From Pelagomonas calceolata (taxonomy: Eukaryota; Sar; Pelagophyceae; Pelagomonadales; Pelagomonadaceae), in assembly GCA_918797485.1 (NCBI GenBank), contig CAKKNE010000005.1:2852001-2916000 (forward strand): DNA of 64,000 nt. The letters run 5' to 3'. This document shows positions 29,598-37,880 of this stretch, piece after piece; the first letter of the stretch is position 1; each line of letters opens with the position of its first letter. The notes beneath the pieces were generated by a model, which was not told where the DNA came from, did not search any database, and was given only the letters and a program-made list of their open reading frames with translations. The position numbers and the translations under genes are program-made.

Positions 29598-30175
29598 CGT
29601 CTCCTTTGCTTGCTTTGCTCTCGGTCTTGCTTTGCTCTCGGTCAGGTCTGGTTGCAGTCGCTCTGAGTTTCTCGCTACGTGCTGGCGAAATCAAAGCGGT
29701 CTGCTGTCAGCGCACATTTTTTGCGCGAGCCTTCTGCGCGGCTCCAGGCGCTCCGGCACGCTCGCTCGTGCACTTTGCTGCTGCTGCAATAATGACGCTA
29801 GCGCTCAGTAAGACACTAGAAATCAGTTCTGGACGAGTCCCCTGGGGCGGGGAGGGGTCCCGCGAAAACCGCGCAAAACCCGTCGGTTAAATTGAGGCTA
29901 GGCTAGGCTGGAAGCGTCGATTTCGCGGCCGGCGCGCCTTCGATGTCGAGCTTTCCCCGCCGGGCGTGCGAATAATGCAAGACCAAAGGAGTACAAGTGT
30001 ATAGGAAGGGTATAGGATAGAGGGGGGGTATTTCGCCCTATTATCGCAGGGCGCCAGAAACGTCTTCCCTCTGACGGACGCGTCGACGCCGTCGAGCGCT
30101 AGTCACCAATCGACGGCGCCGCCCCGACGCCATCGACGAAAATACGAATAAACCCAACCTTAGGCGAAGGGAGAC
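29598..30175. other. Intergenic
   Basis: 578 bp between homoserine kinase and eIF3d, both minus strand. Contains the hairpin 29797-29819, a poly-G/pyrimidine tract near 30020 and an introner-like arrangement of GTCGACGCC and GACGCCATCGACG boxes at 30079-30139 with no flanking coding sequence. Confidence 0.45.
29797..29819 (+). repeat. GCTAGCG...GTAAGACACTAG hairpin
   Basis: 23-bp copy 200 bp upstream of the homoserine kinase start. Confidence 0.6.
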
Positions 30176-31933
30176 CTAGTCCGACTCGCTCTCCTCCTCC
30201 TGCACCACCTCATCGTCGTCCTCGCTATCGTCGCCCTCGAACGTATTGGGAGGCACGGCGTAGATCCGAACCAGAGGCTTCAGCCCGTCGCGCGCGATGA
30301 CGTACTTGCCGTCGTCCTTGTCCAACAACAAGTCCACGAGCATTTTGATGATGCCCCACATGTTGTTCACGTTGAGCGTGATTTGCGTCGCGAACTCCTT
30401 GGGCTTGTAGAACTGCGTCGCGAGCACCACATGATCATAAGGATTGGTCCGAGCGACGCGAGAGACATAGCCGAGCTTCATCTGCTCCGCGCCCGCCAGT
30501 ATGGATTGCGCCGTCCACCTTGCTAGCTTACAGCTATTGTTCTTGAGCTCCGTCGCAAGCACGGCGCCTCTTTGAGCGTCGATCTTCTGGCGCCACTCGA
30601 CGCCTCCGCTCAACTTACTATCCCACTCGTTGAGCGCGAACGCGGTCATCTTCTGGAGGTCGCCGCGCTTGTCCACAACAGCGTGGACTTCCGTACGAGC
30701 CACGAGCGCATGTTCCCCCAGCTGGAATTTGCGGTAGCGATACGCGAGTGAAGCGGGCTTCGCCTCCGCGTTTTCCGTGTCCGCGAACGGGTTCGGCAGG
30801 GACATCTTCTCCGGAGCTTTGTCAGAGAGAATTTGCTGCGAGAAGTTCTGGTTGATCATGGTCGCTTCGATGGACAACTTGTCGGGCGTGTTGATATCTG
30901 ACGTAGGCTCGTCGTCCTCCTTCTTGTTCCTTCGCCGGTCGAAGCGTTTGGCCTCTTCGATCTCCTCGAGGGACTTCGGGGGGTCGTGAGACGTTTCCGA
31001 CACCGTCAAGTAATCGAAGTTCGCCGTGTCGCGCTTGTCGAAGACTAGGACGCCATCTAATTTTTGCACGACCACATCCCAAGGATAAACAGATCTAGGA
31101 GCCGCCATCAGTAACGAAAAGATAGCGTCCGTACCGTAGACCGTACCGGCCTGTTCCTCCGCTAGTTTCTCGATGGCCGGGTCATCTGTGGTGGATACGT
31201 AGTAGAACTCCCGGTTCTCCGCTCGTTGCAGCGGTTTCTGCGTCCTCGTACTGACGCGATCGTAGGAATCGTCGTACAGCGCAAGTTCACCGGCCCACAA
31301 CAAGTCAGACGCCTCGGGCGCCGCCGTCGACAGTTTGTTGAGCTGTCCTAAATCAAACTCCTCGACACAAACCCAAGAACCGCGCACGTTGACCGAAGAA
31401 CCTCTATCAACTTTCTGGACATGAGGTCTTCTATTCCCCCAGCCCCGGCCGCGGCCCCAGCGCTTCCCGCCCGTGCCCGTACCTTTGCCCTTGCCCTTGC
31501 CCTGGCCCTGGCCCTTGCCTTTGCTGTACGTCACGCCGCCGAACCCGCGACCGCGCCCGCCCGCCCCCCGGCCTCTTCCACGCATCTGCCAGGGCTTCTT
31601 GAAACCCTGGTCGAAGCGGCTACCGGTCTGTTTTTTGGCAGTGTCGACCAGTCGGAACGACGCGTCTTCCGCCGCGTCGTGCTTGAACTGGAAGGTCTCG
31701 TTCTTGAAGTCGCCGTCGCGGTCCCGCGCGTCCCGTTCTCTTCTGTATTTTTGTTTTTGTTGATAGTAGGCAGAGGCAGTGAAGTCCGCGGCTCTTCCCA
31801 ATCGGTCGCCTTTCCCGAAGGGCGCGTAGGGCACGTCCAAAAACTGCTTCGGCAGGTCGTCTTCGGTGGGACCCCAGCCACCGGGATTGAAGTGGACGTC
31901 GGGCGTGTCGAAGCTTTGGGCTTGTGCGGCCAT
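30176..31933 (-). CDS. EIF3D: Translation initiation factor eIF3 subunit D
   Basis: 585 residues from ATG at 31933; the upstream open frame has no ATG. The N-terminus has [37 protein letters not shown], diagnostic for eIF3d, followed by an RG/GK-rich basic stretch ([29 protein letters not shown]). The large C-terminal cap-binding-like domain includes [34 protein letters not shown] and [15 protein letters not shown]. An acidic tail ([18 protein letters not shown]) matches the family. eIF3d binds the mRNA cap and helps recruit 40S subunits. Length and order are normal. Confidence 0.95.
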   Translation of the reverse strand: MAAQAQSFDTPDVHFNPGGWGPTEDDLPKQFLDVPYAPFGKGDRLGRAADFTASAYYQQKQKYRRERDARDRDGDFKNETFQFKHDAAEDASFRLVDTAKKQTGSRFDQGFKKPWQMRGRGRGAGGRGRGFGGVTYSKGKGQGQGKGKGKGTGTGGKRWGRGRGWGNRRPHVQKVDRGSSVNVRGSWVCVEEFDLGQLNKLSTAAPEASDLLWAGELALYDDSYDRVSTRTQKPLQRAENREFYYVSTTDDPAIEKLAEEQAGTVYGTDAIFSLLMAAPRSVYPWDVVVQKLDGVLVFDKRDTANFDYLTVSETSHDPPKSLEEIEEAKRFDRRRNKKEDDEPTSDINTPDKLSIEATMINQNFSQQILSDKAPEKMSLPNPFADTENAEAKPASLAYRYRKFQLGEHALVARTEVHAVVDKRGDLQKMTAFALNEWDSKLSGGVEWRQKIDAQRGAVLATELKNNSCKLARWTAQSILAGAEQMKLGYVSRVARTNPYDHVVLATQFYKPKEFATQITLNVNNMWGIIKMLVDLLLDKDDGKYVIARDGLKPLVRIYAVPPNTFEGDDSEDDDEVVQEEESESD

Positions 31934-32427
31934 GGTCTCCTTGGGTTGCTCGGCGACGGCGTCAGGCGAGGTGCTCGCGACGCGTGCTCTTGCAGCGCTG
32001 GGCGTGAAGCGCTGCGACGATGCTTTGTATCGAGCACTGAGCTCAGTATCGCCGCTTTTAAGCACGCTAAAGAGAGGCTCGCCTACTTTGTTGGCCTAGT
32101 GTCTTGCAGGACGCTAGCAAACGGAATGGTCCGGACCTCTCTTAGCCGCCGCCTGTATGGCTCTGAGATCAGGAACACGAGTCGCCAGCGATTTTAAGTC
32201 GAGCCCAGTCGAGCCCTTGGCACAAAAGCAGGCTAAATATCGCTGCCCTGCCTGCGCCTTCACTACAAAATTGCTACACAAATCAGCAATCGAACGGGTC
32301 GTTAGTGCTGCCATACTTTCGCCCCTGCGAGTTATAGCATCTGTGGCGCCCTGTCGCCAGAGTTAAGCCCACCCAGCAGCCTGCGCGCCGCATCACTTGC
32401 GCCGCAGTCGAGTTGGTAAGCGACGCG
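31934..32427. other. Divergent promoter region
   Basis: 494 bp between eIF3d (minus) and the SR protein gene (plus). Contains the reverse-orientation hairpin 32095-32118. Confidence 0.45.
32095..32118 (-). repeat. GCTAGCG-type hairpin, reverse orientation
   Basis: 24-bp copy CCTAGTGTCTTGCAGG...CGCTAGC. Its inverse complement carries the CAAGACACTAG arm of the consensus. Confidence 0.6.
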
Positions 32428-33069
32428 ATGGCCAGCACCAGCCGTTCTCGCAGCCGCAGCCGCAGCGAGCGCAAGTCCAAGCGGCGGTCGCGGTCCCGGT
32501 CCAGAAGTCCGCGGCGCCGCAGCCGCAGCCGCGACCGCAAAGCCGTCGACGCCAGGAGAGACGACCCCGACGCCGGTGAAGGAGTGTCATTATTATGCAG
32601 AAATCTGGGCTACAACACGGACAAGGAGGTCGTGCGGAACGCCTTCAAGGAATTTGGAAGGGTCGTGGACGTCTACCTGCCTCTGGATTACATGACGAAG
32701 CAGCCGCGCGGCTTCGCCTTCGTGGAAATGGGCGACCGGCGGTCCGCGGCCGCGGCCATCGACGGGCTGGACGGGAAGGTCATCGACAACCGCGCCGTCA
32801 AGGTGCTGTTTGCGACACAGAAGCGGAAACGGCCGGACCAGATGCAGACCTTAGATCCTAGAACAGCGCGCGGCGCGTACCGCGGGCCGCCGCGCGGGCC
32901 GCCGCCGCCCGGTTATGGCTATGGTGGTGGTTATGGTGGTGGTGGCGGCCCGCGCGGCCGGTCGCCGAGGCGCTCTCGGCGCGACCGGTCGCGGTCGCGG
33001 TCGCGGTCGCGCCGGCGCCGGCGTCGCGACCGGTCTCCCTCTAGATCGCGGTCGCGCCGCCGCGACTAG
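32428..33069 (+). CDS. SR-type splicing factor with one RRM
   Basis: 213 residues from ATG at 32428. An N-terminal RS block (SRSRSRSRSERKSKRRSRSR) precedes an RRM at about 52-130, with RNP2 LLCRNLG and RNP1 RGFAFVEM. A Gly/Pro linker then leads to a long C-terminal RS domain ([17 protein letters not shown]). This RS-RRM-RS layout matches metazoan SRSF10/SC35-like and plant SCL proteins, which help define splice sites in the nucleus. Relevant here because the window contains many short introns and U6 genes, but nothing ties them directly. Confidence 0.85.
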   Translation: MASTSRSRSRSRSERKSKRRSRSRSRSPRRRSRSRDRKAVDARRDDPDAGEGVSLLCRNLGYNTDKEVVRNAFKEFGRVVDVYLPLDYMTKQPRGFAFVEMGDRRSAAAAIDGLDGKVIDNRAVKVLFATQKRKRPDQMQTLDPRTARGAYRGPPRGPPPPGYGYGGGYGGGGGPRGRSPRRSRRDRSRSRSRSRRRRRRDRSPSRSRSRRRD

Positions 33070-33094
33070 CGCGTACTCCTTATAAGGTCTTATA

Positions 33095-33555
33095 TCATAG
33101 TGAGGTAAACGCGAAGTAGCCGATCACAGCCGCGAAGAGAACTCCTTTGGCGACGAGGAGCTGCTGGTTCAGCGCCTTCTCGGCGGCTTTTTCTTCTTCA
33201 GTCATGTCCTCGGTCTTTTTCCTTGCGGCCGCCAGCGCCGTCGACGCGCGCGACCTGTGCGTGCACGGGCTGAATCGATCGGTGAGAGACCACACCGCCA
33301 CGCCGTCGTGCATCGGTGAGAGACCACACCGCCACGCCGTCGTGCAGACCTCGCGTCGATGGCGTGGAGGCCATGATTCAGCAGTGGCGAAGACCCGCCG
33401 CGACAATTTGATTGATGCACAGCGCGCGACGACGCGGCGACGGGCGCGGCCGCGGCCGGGCTGGTCATTTTCGTTGCGGGGGTGAGCATTCCTTGCGGGG
33501 GCGAAAAGGCCACCGCCGTGCTGGCCGCGATCAATGATAGGATGAAAGCGCGCAT
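33095..33555 (-). CDS. Small plastid membrane protein, two exons
   Basis: Exon 1 33555-33405 and exon 2 33252-33095 join in phase 1 to 102 residues. The N-terminus MRAFILSLIAASTAVAFSPP is a signal peptide with an AF transit motif. The mature part has a short acidic helix (TEDMTEEEKAAEKALNQQ) and one C-terminal membrane helix (LLVAKGVLFAAVIGYFAFTSL). I do not recognise it; size and topology resemble low-molecular-weight thylakoid or envelope proteins. The 152-bp intron starts GTCGCG, and the exon after AG also starts GTCGCG, which looks like a target-site duplication. The intron holds a CGCCATCGACGCG box and two exact 34-bp tandem units. Confidence 0.7.
33276..33343. repeat. Two exact 34-bp tandem units inside an intron
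   Basis: The unit beginning ATCGGTGAGAGACCACACC occurs at 33276-33309 and 33310-33343 without mismatch, inside the intron of the small plastid membrane protein gene. Confidence 0.9.
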
Positions 33556-33742
33556 CGCTTATTCTCGAGTGCTCTGCGGCTGCAGTGGGCAGTGCTAGTC
33601 TTTTGGCGTACAGGGATGCGTTTCGTCGACTCTGAGCGCTGTGGCTGCGACGCACAGTTCAAGAGAGGAGCAAATTTAGTTCCGGACCGACACGCGTAGC
33701 AGCCTCACTTTTTGTGCAGTGAGAGCAAAAACCTATAATCCA

Positions 33743-33766
33743 GCTAGCGGTCCGTAAGACACTAGC
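33743..33766 (+). repeat. GCTAGCG...GTAAGACACTAGC hairpin
   Basis: 24-bp copy with intact GCTAGC and CACTAGC ends, 43 bp before copy 2 of the 89-91 bp repeat. Confidence 0.65.
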
Positions 33767-33808
33767 AATTTTAGCAGTACCTGTCGCTTGAAAGAAGCGC
33801 CGTCTGAA

Positions 33809-33897
33809 GCGGCCCGCGCCCGCCGCCGATGAATCGGCGACGCGCGGTGTCTCCCCCAGGGGCTCCGCCCACTAGTCCTAGCACCGTAACATCGACT
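33809..33897 (+). repeat. Dispersed repeat, copy 2 (89 bp)
   Basis: Same orientation and almost identical to 17158-17248. It lies 48 bp downstream of the stop codon of the minus-strand gene at 33946-35220, mirroring the position of copy 1. Confidence 0.85.
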
Positions 33898-33945
33898 CGT
33901 AGCAAGTTGTCACAAATCACTTACGCATCTCCTCGCGCTCGGCGC

Positions 33946-35220
33946 TCACAAGACCATGTCGTCCTGGGGGCTCTCGACTGCCGCCCACATGTCGTCGTTC
34001 CACATCTTGAGCTGCTCGTCTGATAACGGCTGCTTCACGGTCGCCGCGCGCGCGACGGTCGGCGAAGCGATGCGGTGCTCCTTGGCGACCGCGGCCGCGA
34101 CGCGCGCCCGGTGCGCCGCGTCGGCCGCCAATTCCTCCTTCCGCTCCTCGGCCCGCTTCTTCTTCTTCGTCACGTCTTTTTTCGCGCGCTGATCCTTCGT
34201 CGTCATGACGCGCTGCTCGTGCGCGACGTGGACGACCTCCACGTGGCCCGTGTCCACGCCCAGCCTCAGCGACGCCGCGTCGTATCTATCCGGAGGCCCT
34301 ACCTTTCTCACGACGATCGTGCCGCTCAGGTTCGTCCGTTTCCCTTTAAACATTCTCGAGATGTCCTGCTGAGAAATGGGGAACCGAACATCCTTCCCGG
34401 CGTCCTGCTCCGACCCGAAGCGCGCGTAGCTCAGGACCGGCGGACCCGCCACGTCCACCTCTACCCCTTCGATCGTTTGAGTGCCGATCGGCCAAGCGGT
34501 CTCGTCCGGCATCCAGGCGACCTCGACGCCGTCGGGGCTGCCGTACTTATTTTGAGTACTATTTGACGAGTCGTCTTTGAAGCGGCCGGGCATCTTGGTG
34601 CGCAGCTCGTGCAGCGTCAGCGTCTCCTTGAGCTCGGCGAAGCGGGTTAGTCGGTCGGCCATCTTCTTTCTCGAAGCCGGCGTGTTTACTTTGGGTTTGC
34701 CACCAATGTCCCCTTTCGGGTGGCACGCCGCCAGGATCTTCCCTATAGTGGTGATTCGATTGCCTTGGTGGATTCCATCTAGATACGCCTCCATCGCCGC
34801 CGCCGCCAGTGTGCCGTCGTCGGCCGTCTCCAGGCTCAGCGGCTCGTAGGGCAAGACGACGACAGGTTCCTCGTTCGGTACGTACTCGACGCTCTGAACC
34901 GTGCCGTCCGTCGCCGTGACGGTCTTCCACGAGTAGCCCATCTTCGGTACGTATCGGGCCCCACAGGGGCCCAAGGCGCAGCACATCGTCGACGCGCCCG
35001 GAGACGCGCCCGCCGCCGCGACCGAAGCCAGCGCCCGCGCGGCGAGGTCCGGCTGGGCCGCTTTGAGCGTGGGCGCGGCCTTCGCGCTATCGTCGCAGAG
35101 CTTTTTCAGCGGGCTCTCGCCATCGGTGGCGTCGTCGCTATGGACGTTGGTCGCGTCGCGCAGGCGCTTCACGTTCTCGGGCTGCGACGCGGACATGTCG
35201 ACGTCGTTCACTTTCGCCAT
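33946..35220 (-). CDS. Unrecognised charged protein
   Basis: 424 residues from ATG at 35220; the longer open frame has no earlier ATG. No known domain is evident. A central region (about 95-340) is of mixed composition and looks folded (PKMGYSWKTVTATDG, WMPDETAWPIGTQTIEG, DVRFPISQQDISRMFKGKR). Residues 345-385 form a basic coiled segment (KDQRAKKDVTKKKKRAEERKEELAAD), probably nuclear-directed. The N-terminus carries short Ser/Asp stretches and SPLKKL. Codon use is that of the neighbours. Function unknown. Confidence 0.6.
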   Translation of the reverse strand: MAKVNDVDMSASQPENVKRLRDATNVHSDDATDGESPLKKLCDDSAKAAPTLKAAQPDLAARALASVAAAGASPGASTMCCALGPCGARYVPKMGYSWKTVTATDGTVQSVEYVPNEEPVVVLPYEPLSLETADDGTLAAAAMEAYLDGIHQGNRITTIGKILAACHPKGDIGGKPKVNTPASRKKMADRLTRFAELKETLTLHELRTKMPGRFKDDSSNSTQNKYGSPDGVEVAWMPDETAWPIGTQTIEGVEVDVAGPPVLSYARFGSEQDAGKDVRFPISQQDISRMFKGKRTNLSGTIVVRKVGPPDRYDAASLRLGVDTGHVEVVHVAHEQRVMTTKDQRAKKDVTKKKKRAEERKEELAADAAHRARVAAAVAKEHRIASPTVARAATVKQPLSDEQLKMWNDDMWAAVESPQDDMVL

Positions 35221-35531
35221 CTTCGACGTTGTTTCGCGCGGCGTCCTATGCTTTGCGAGTGGAGAACTGGGTGCTCGATCGCCTTCTTGCGAGCGTCGTG
35301 TGATGCTTTTAGGTTCCGCGTAGCGCAAACAAGCGGTGCGGAGCAGCCGGACGTTTAAGCGCTTGCAGCGCGAGGGCGCGCGCGCTGTCGCTTCTTTGAG
35401 TGGCCAGGCGCGGTCCTGCGGTTCAGCTAGCGCTGCTTTGAGAGCGCTGGGGTCAGGCGCGCGCGGTGGGCGTCAAACGCAGGCTTCTTCGCGCAGCTGA
35501 ACGGGCAGCTAGTGTGTTTACAGGCCGCTAG
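35221..35531. other. Intergenic
   Basis: 311 bp upstream of the minus-strand gene, with the reverse-orientation hairpin at 35508-35532 at its right end. No gene was seen. Confidence 0.4.
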
Positions 35532-35532
35532 C
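35508..35532 (-). repeat. GCTAGCG-type hairpin, reverse orientation
   Basis: 25-bp copy GCTAGTGTG...CCGCTAGC directly abutting the start-less open frame that follows. Confidence 0.55.
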
Positions 35533-35873
35533 TGGCGGCGGCCTTAATATCGTCTAGCATCCGCGTCGTCGCGTTGGACGACGGCTTCGCTTTCGTATTT
35601 ACGCCGTCGTCGAAGTTCCAGTCGATCGGCGGCTCGTTCCCCGCGCTCGAGGACTCGATCGCGCGCCTCGAGGCCGACGGCCTCTCGATGGACGCGGTCG
35701 CGGCGGACATCGTCGCGAACTCGCTGTACTTTCGGCCGGGCGCGGACGGCGGCGACGACGACGCGTCGCTGAACGGCCTCGTGCCGCGGGACCGCTGGCC
35801 GGGGCTGCGGGCGCGCGACGCGATGCGCGCCGAGGTCAACAAGCCGCGGCCCGACAACTTGAGGTTGGCGTGA
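35532..35873 (+). CDS. Open frame without ATG; partial or exon-only gene
   Basis: The plus frame is open from 35532 to the stop at 35871-35873 and has strong coding-type third-position GC, but no ATG occurs before the folded-looking segment LDDGFAFVFTPSSKFQSIGGSFPALEDSIARLEADGLS. About 105 residues end in KPRPDNLRLA. Either an upstream exon joins at an acceptor such as TCGTCTAG (35557), a non-ATG start is used, or this is the 3' remnant of a gene. The product is not recognised. The minus strand here also has an open frame but with poorer composition. Confidence 0.35.
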   Translation: MAAALISSSIRVVALDDGFAFVFTPSSKFQSIGGSFPALEDSIARLEADGLSMDAVAADIVANSLYFRPGADGGDDDASLNGLVPRDRWPGLRARDAMRAEVNKPRPDNLRLA

Positions 35874-35970
35874 AGCCGACTGCTAGGAGGGCTAACTTGA
35901 ATGGGTATATACGGTCACCCGGAACTATGTCGAACACGGCTAGCAGAGCCACTTTGTGAGAGCACGCGTG

Positions 35971-35993
35971 GCTAGCGCATGTAAGACACTAGC
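35971..35993 (+). repeat. GCTAGCG...GTAAGACACTAGC hairpin
   Basis: 23-bp copy between two convergent genes, with perfect GCTAG/CTAGC ends. Confidence 0.65.
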
Positions 35994-36036
35994 AAAAAAC
36001 TAAAACCGCTCCAATAACAGATAAGGGCCTAGACTG

Positions 36037-37505
36037 CTACCCCGCCACCTCCCCGAAGTCCTCGGGCTTCGCCTCACTGGAGAGCCCCGACGCCTGTAAG
36101 CGCGCGGCGACGGCTTCGATCTTCTCGAGGCAGCGCAACACGTTGCCGCCGTTGATCGCTATAATTTCATCATCAGTATAGCCGCGCTTCAACAGCTCCG
36201 CCGTCAAGACCGGGTACGTCGACACGTCCTCCATGCCGCGCGCCGGCGCCTTGATGCCGTCGTAGTCGGCGCCCAATCCCAGATGCAGCACGTTTCCGCA
36301 AACCTTCTTCGCATAATCGATGTGGTCGGCGACTTCGGTTACGCTTGCTCCGACCTGTGTGGAAATCAAAGTTTTTACGGCGTTCGTGCTGAATCATCGC
36401 GTCGTCATCTACGCCATCGACGCGACGGCTGCTCGATGGCGTGGCGATGCCGGTTCCTCGCAGCTCGACCGAGCCAGGACGACCGCGTCATCGCCGAGAA
36501 ACGACTCAGTGGAGAATTGTCGCGCACCCGACGCACGGTTCATTTCCACACAGGCTCCGACCGCGCCGTCCTTCACAAAAAAATCCCCCGCCACGAACGG
36601 CGCGTTCACGTTAATCATCACAACACCATCTTTTTCAGACAAAGACCGCAACACGTCGTCCGGGACATTCCTAGGATGGTTGCACACGGCCCGCGTGTTC
36701 GAGTGGGAGAACAAGACAGGCGCCTCGGACACGTCGATGGCTTTTTTCATGGTATCGGGATGGACATGGGACAAATCAACCGCCATGCCCAGCCGGTTCA
36801 TCTCCTTCACTACTTCTACTCCAAATGCACTCAGCCCGCCGGCCGTGGCGTGCTCGTTCCACTTCGAATTCTCGTCCAGAGCGGCGTCGGCCCAGCCCGG
36901 GCCGCCGTTATGCGTCAGCGTGAGGTAGCGGCAGCCGAGCCGGTAGTACATGCGGAGCGTAGCTAACGACCCGTTGATCTGGTGGCCGCCTTCCAATCCC
37001 GCCATCGACGCGAGCTTGCCGTCCTTGACGATGCGCCGCACGTCCGCCGCCGTGTACGCGAACTCGAGTTCGTCGGGGTACTTCTCGCATAATCTATGGA
37101 CGCAGTCGATCTGCTCCAACGTTTTCTGAACCTGCATCGTGACACGCGTCGCATCGATGGCGTGATGTGGTCCTCTCGTGTCGCGCCCGGACGACGTCGA
37201 CGCGACTCAAGGACGCCGCGGCCCACCGCCTCGCCGCCGCGGATCGTCGTCGGCACGTAGACGCTCCAGAATTGGGCTGTGAGGCCGCCCTTCCTGCAGC
37301 GCGGGAAATCAGTGTGCAGGTACTGGTGGCGCAGCTTCGGGATTTTAATGTGTCCCTGGGGCTCTCTCAAATCAAATTTGGACAAACGATGGTCGTAGGC
37401 GTCGTGCAAGGCCCACGGTAAATCGTTGTGGCCGTCCATCGTCACGTTCGGCGCGTCGTGCAGCGCGCGCGCGCGCTTCAGCAGCGCCTCGTCGTAGCCG
37501 CTCAT
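36037..37505 (-). CDS. Membrane dipeptidase, peptidase family M19, three exons
   Basis: Exons 37505-37227, 37131-36484 and 36354-36037 give about 414 residues, all junctions phase 0. Zinc-site motifs are complete: DGHNDLPW (HxD) near residue 24, GLEGGHQI (Glu ligand), THNGGPGW, DLSHVH, SHSNTRAVCNHPRNVPDD and GLGADYDG. M19 enzymes hydrolyse dipeptides and, in animals, leukotriene D4 and cystinyl-bis-glycine; bacterial and algal members act as cytosolic dipeptidases. No signal peptide or GPI signal is visible. Introns (95 and 129 bp) end in GCAG/ACAG followed by GT and contain CGCCATCGA boxes, in intron 2 as an inverted pair. The start ATG overlaps the stop of the upstream CX9C gene by four bases (ATGA). 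Confidence 0.88.
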
Positions 37506-37705
37506 CGTCCCTGACCGCGCGCCTCGAGAATGCGTGAGTGCTCCTGTTTCCGACACTCGCGGTACGCCGCGAAGAACTTGTCGCAGCGCTGCCGCTCTTC
37601 GGGATGCGTCGTCGCGCAGAGCAGCGCCGCCTCTTGCGCTTTCTTGCAATCGGTCTGGAATTGACCCTGCACCTTGGCACCTTGGCCCGGGACGTGAATA
37701 TTCAT
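37502..37705 (-). CDS. Twin CX9C mitochondrial protein (COX23/CHCHD-like)
   Basis: 67 residues from ATG at 37705; an alternative ATG at 37813 would add 36 residues. Two CX9C motifs, CKKAQEAALLC and CDKFFAAYREC, are spaced as in Cox17/Cox19/Cox23-type coiled-coil-helix proteins of the intermembrane space, which are oxidised by Mia40 and assist cytochrome oxidase assembly. The tail is basic (RKQEHSRILEARGQGR). The stop codon TGA overlaps the ATG of the downstream M19 dipeptidase on the same strand, an unusual arrangement for a nuclear gene. Confidence 0.75.
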   Translation of the reverse strand: MNIHVPGQGAKVQGQFQTDCKKAQEAALLCATTHPEERQRCDKFFAAYRECRKQEHSRILEARGQGR

Positions 37706-37880
37706 GCAGTTCACCGCTGTGAGGAGCGCTGCGGCTGTCGCTGCATGCGCTGTCGGCACTACGCGTAGCACTGTACCTAGGTAGCTGAGTTGAGAGCGCT
37801 CGACGCCGGCCATGCAAATCGGGTTTCGTCGGATATCTCGTAAGTGTACGACCTCGTTACGCACGGGTGGGGAGGATAGA

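Larger units (their letters stand above)
33556..33945. other. Intergenic with hairpin and dispersed repeat
   Basis: 390 bp between two minus-strand genes. Contains the hairpin 33743-33766 and copy 2 of the 89-91 bp repeat (33809-33897). No gene was seen. Confidence 0.5.

Noticed and set aside
33276-33343. CRISPR-like repeats
   Set aside because: Only two units, directly adjacent without spacers, and within a eukaryotic intron.
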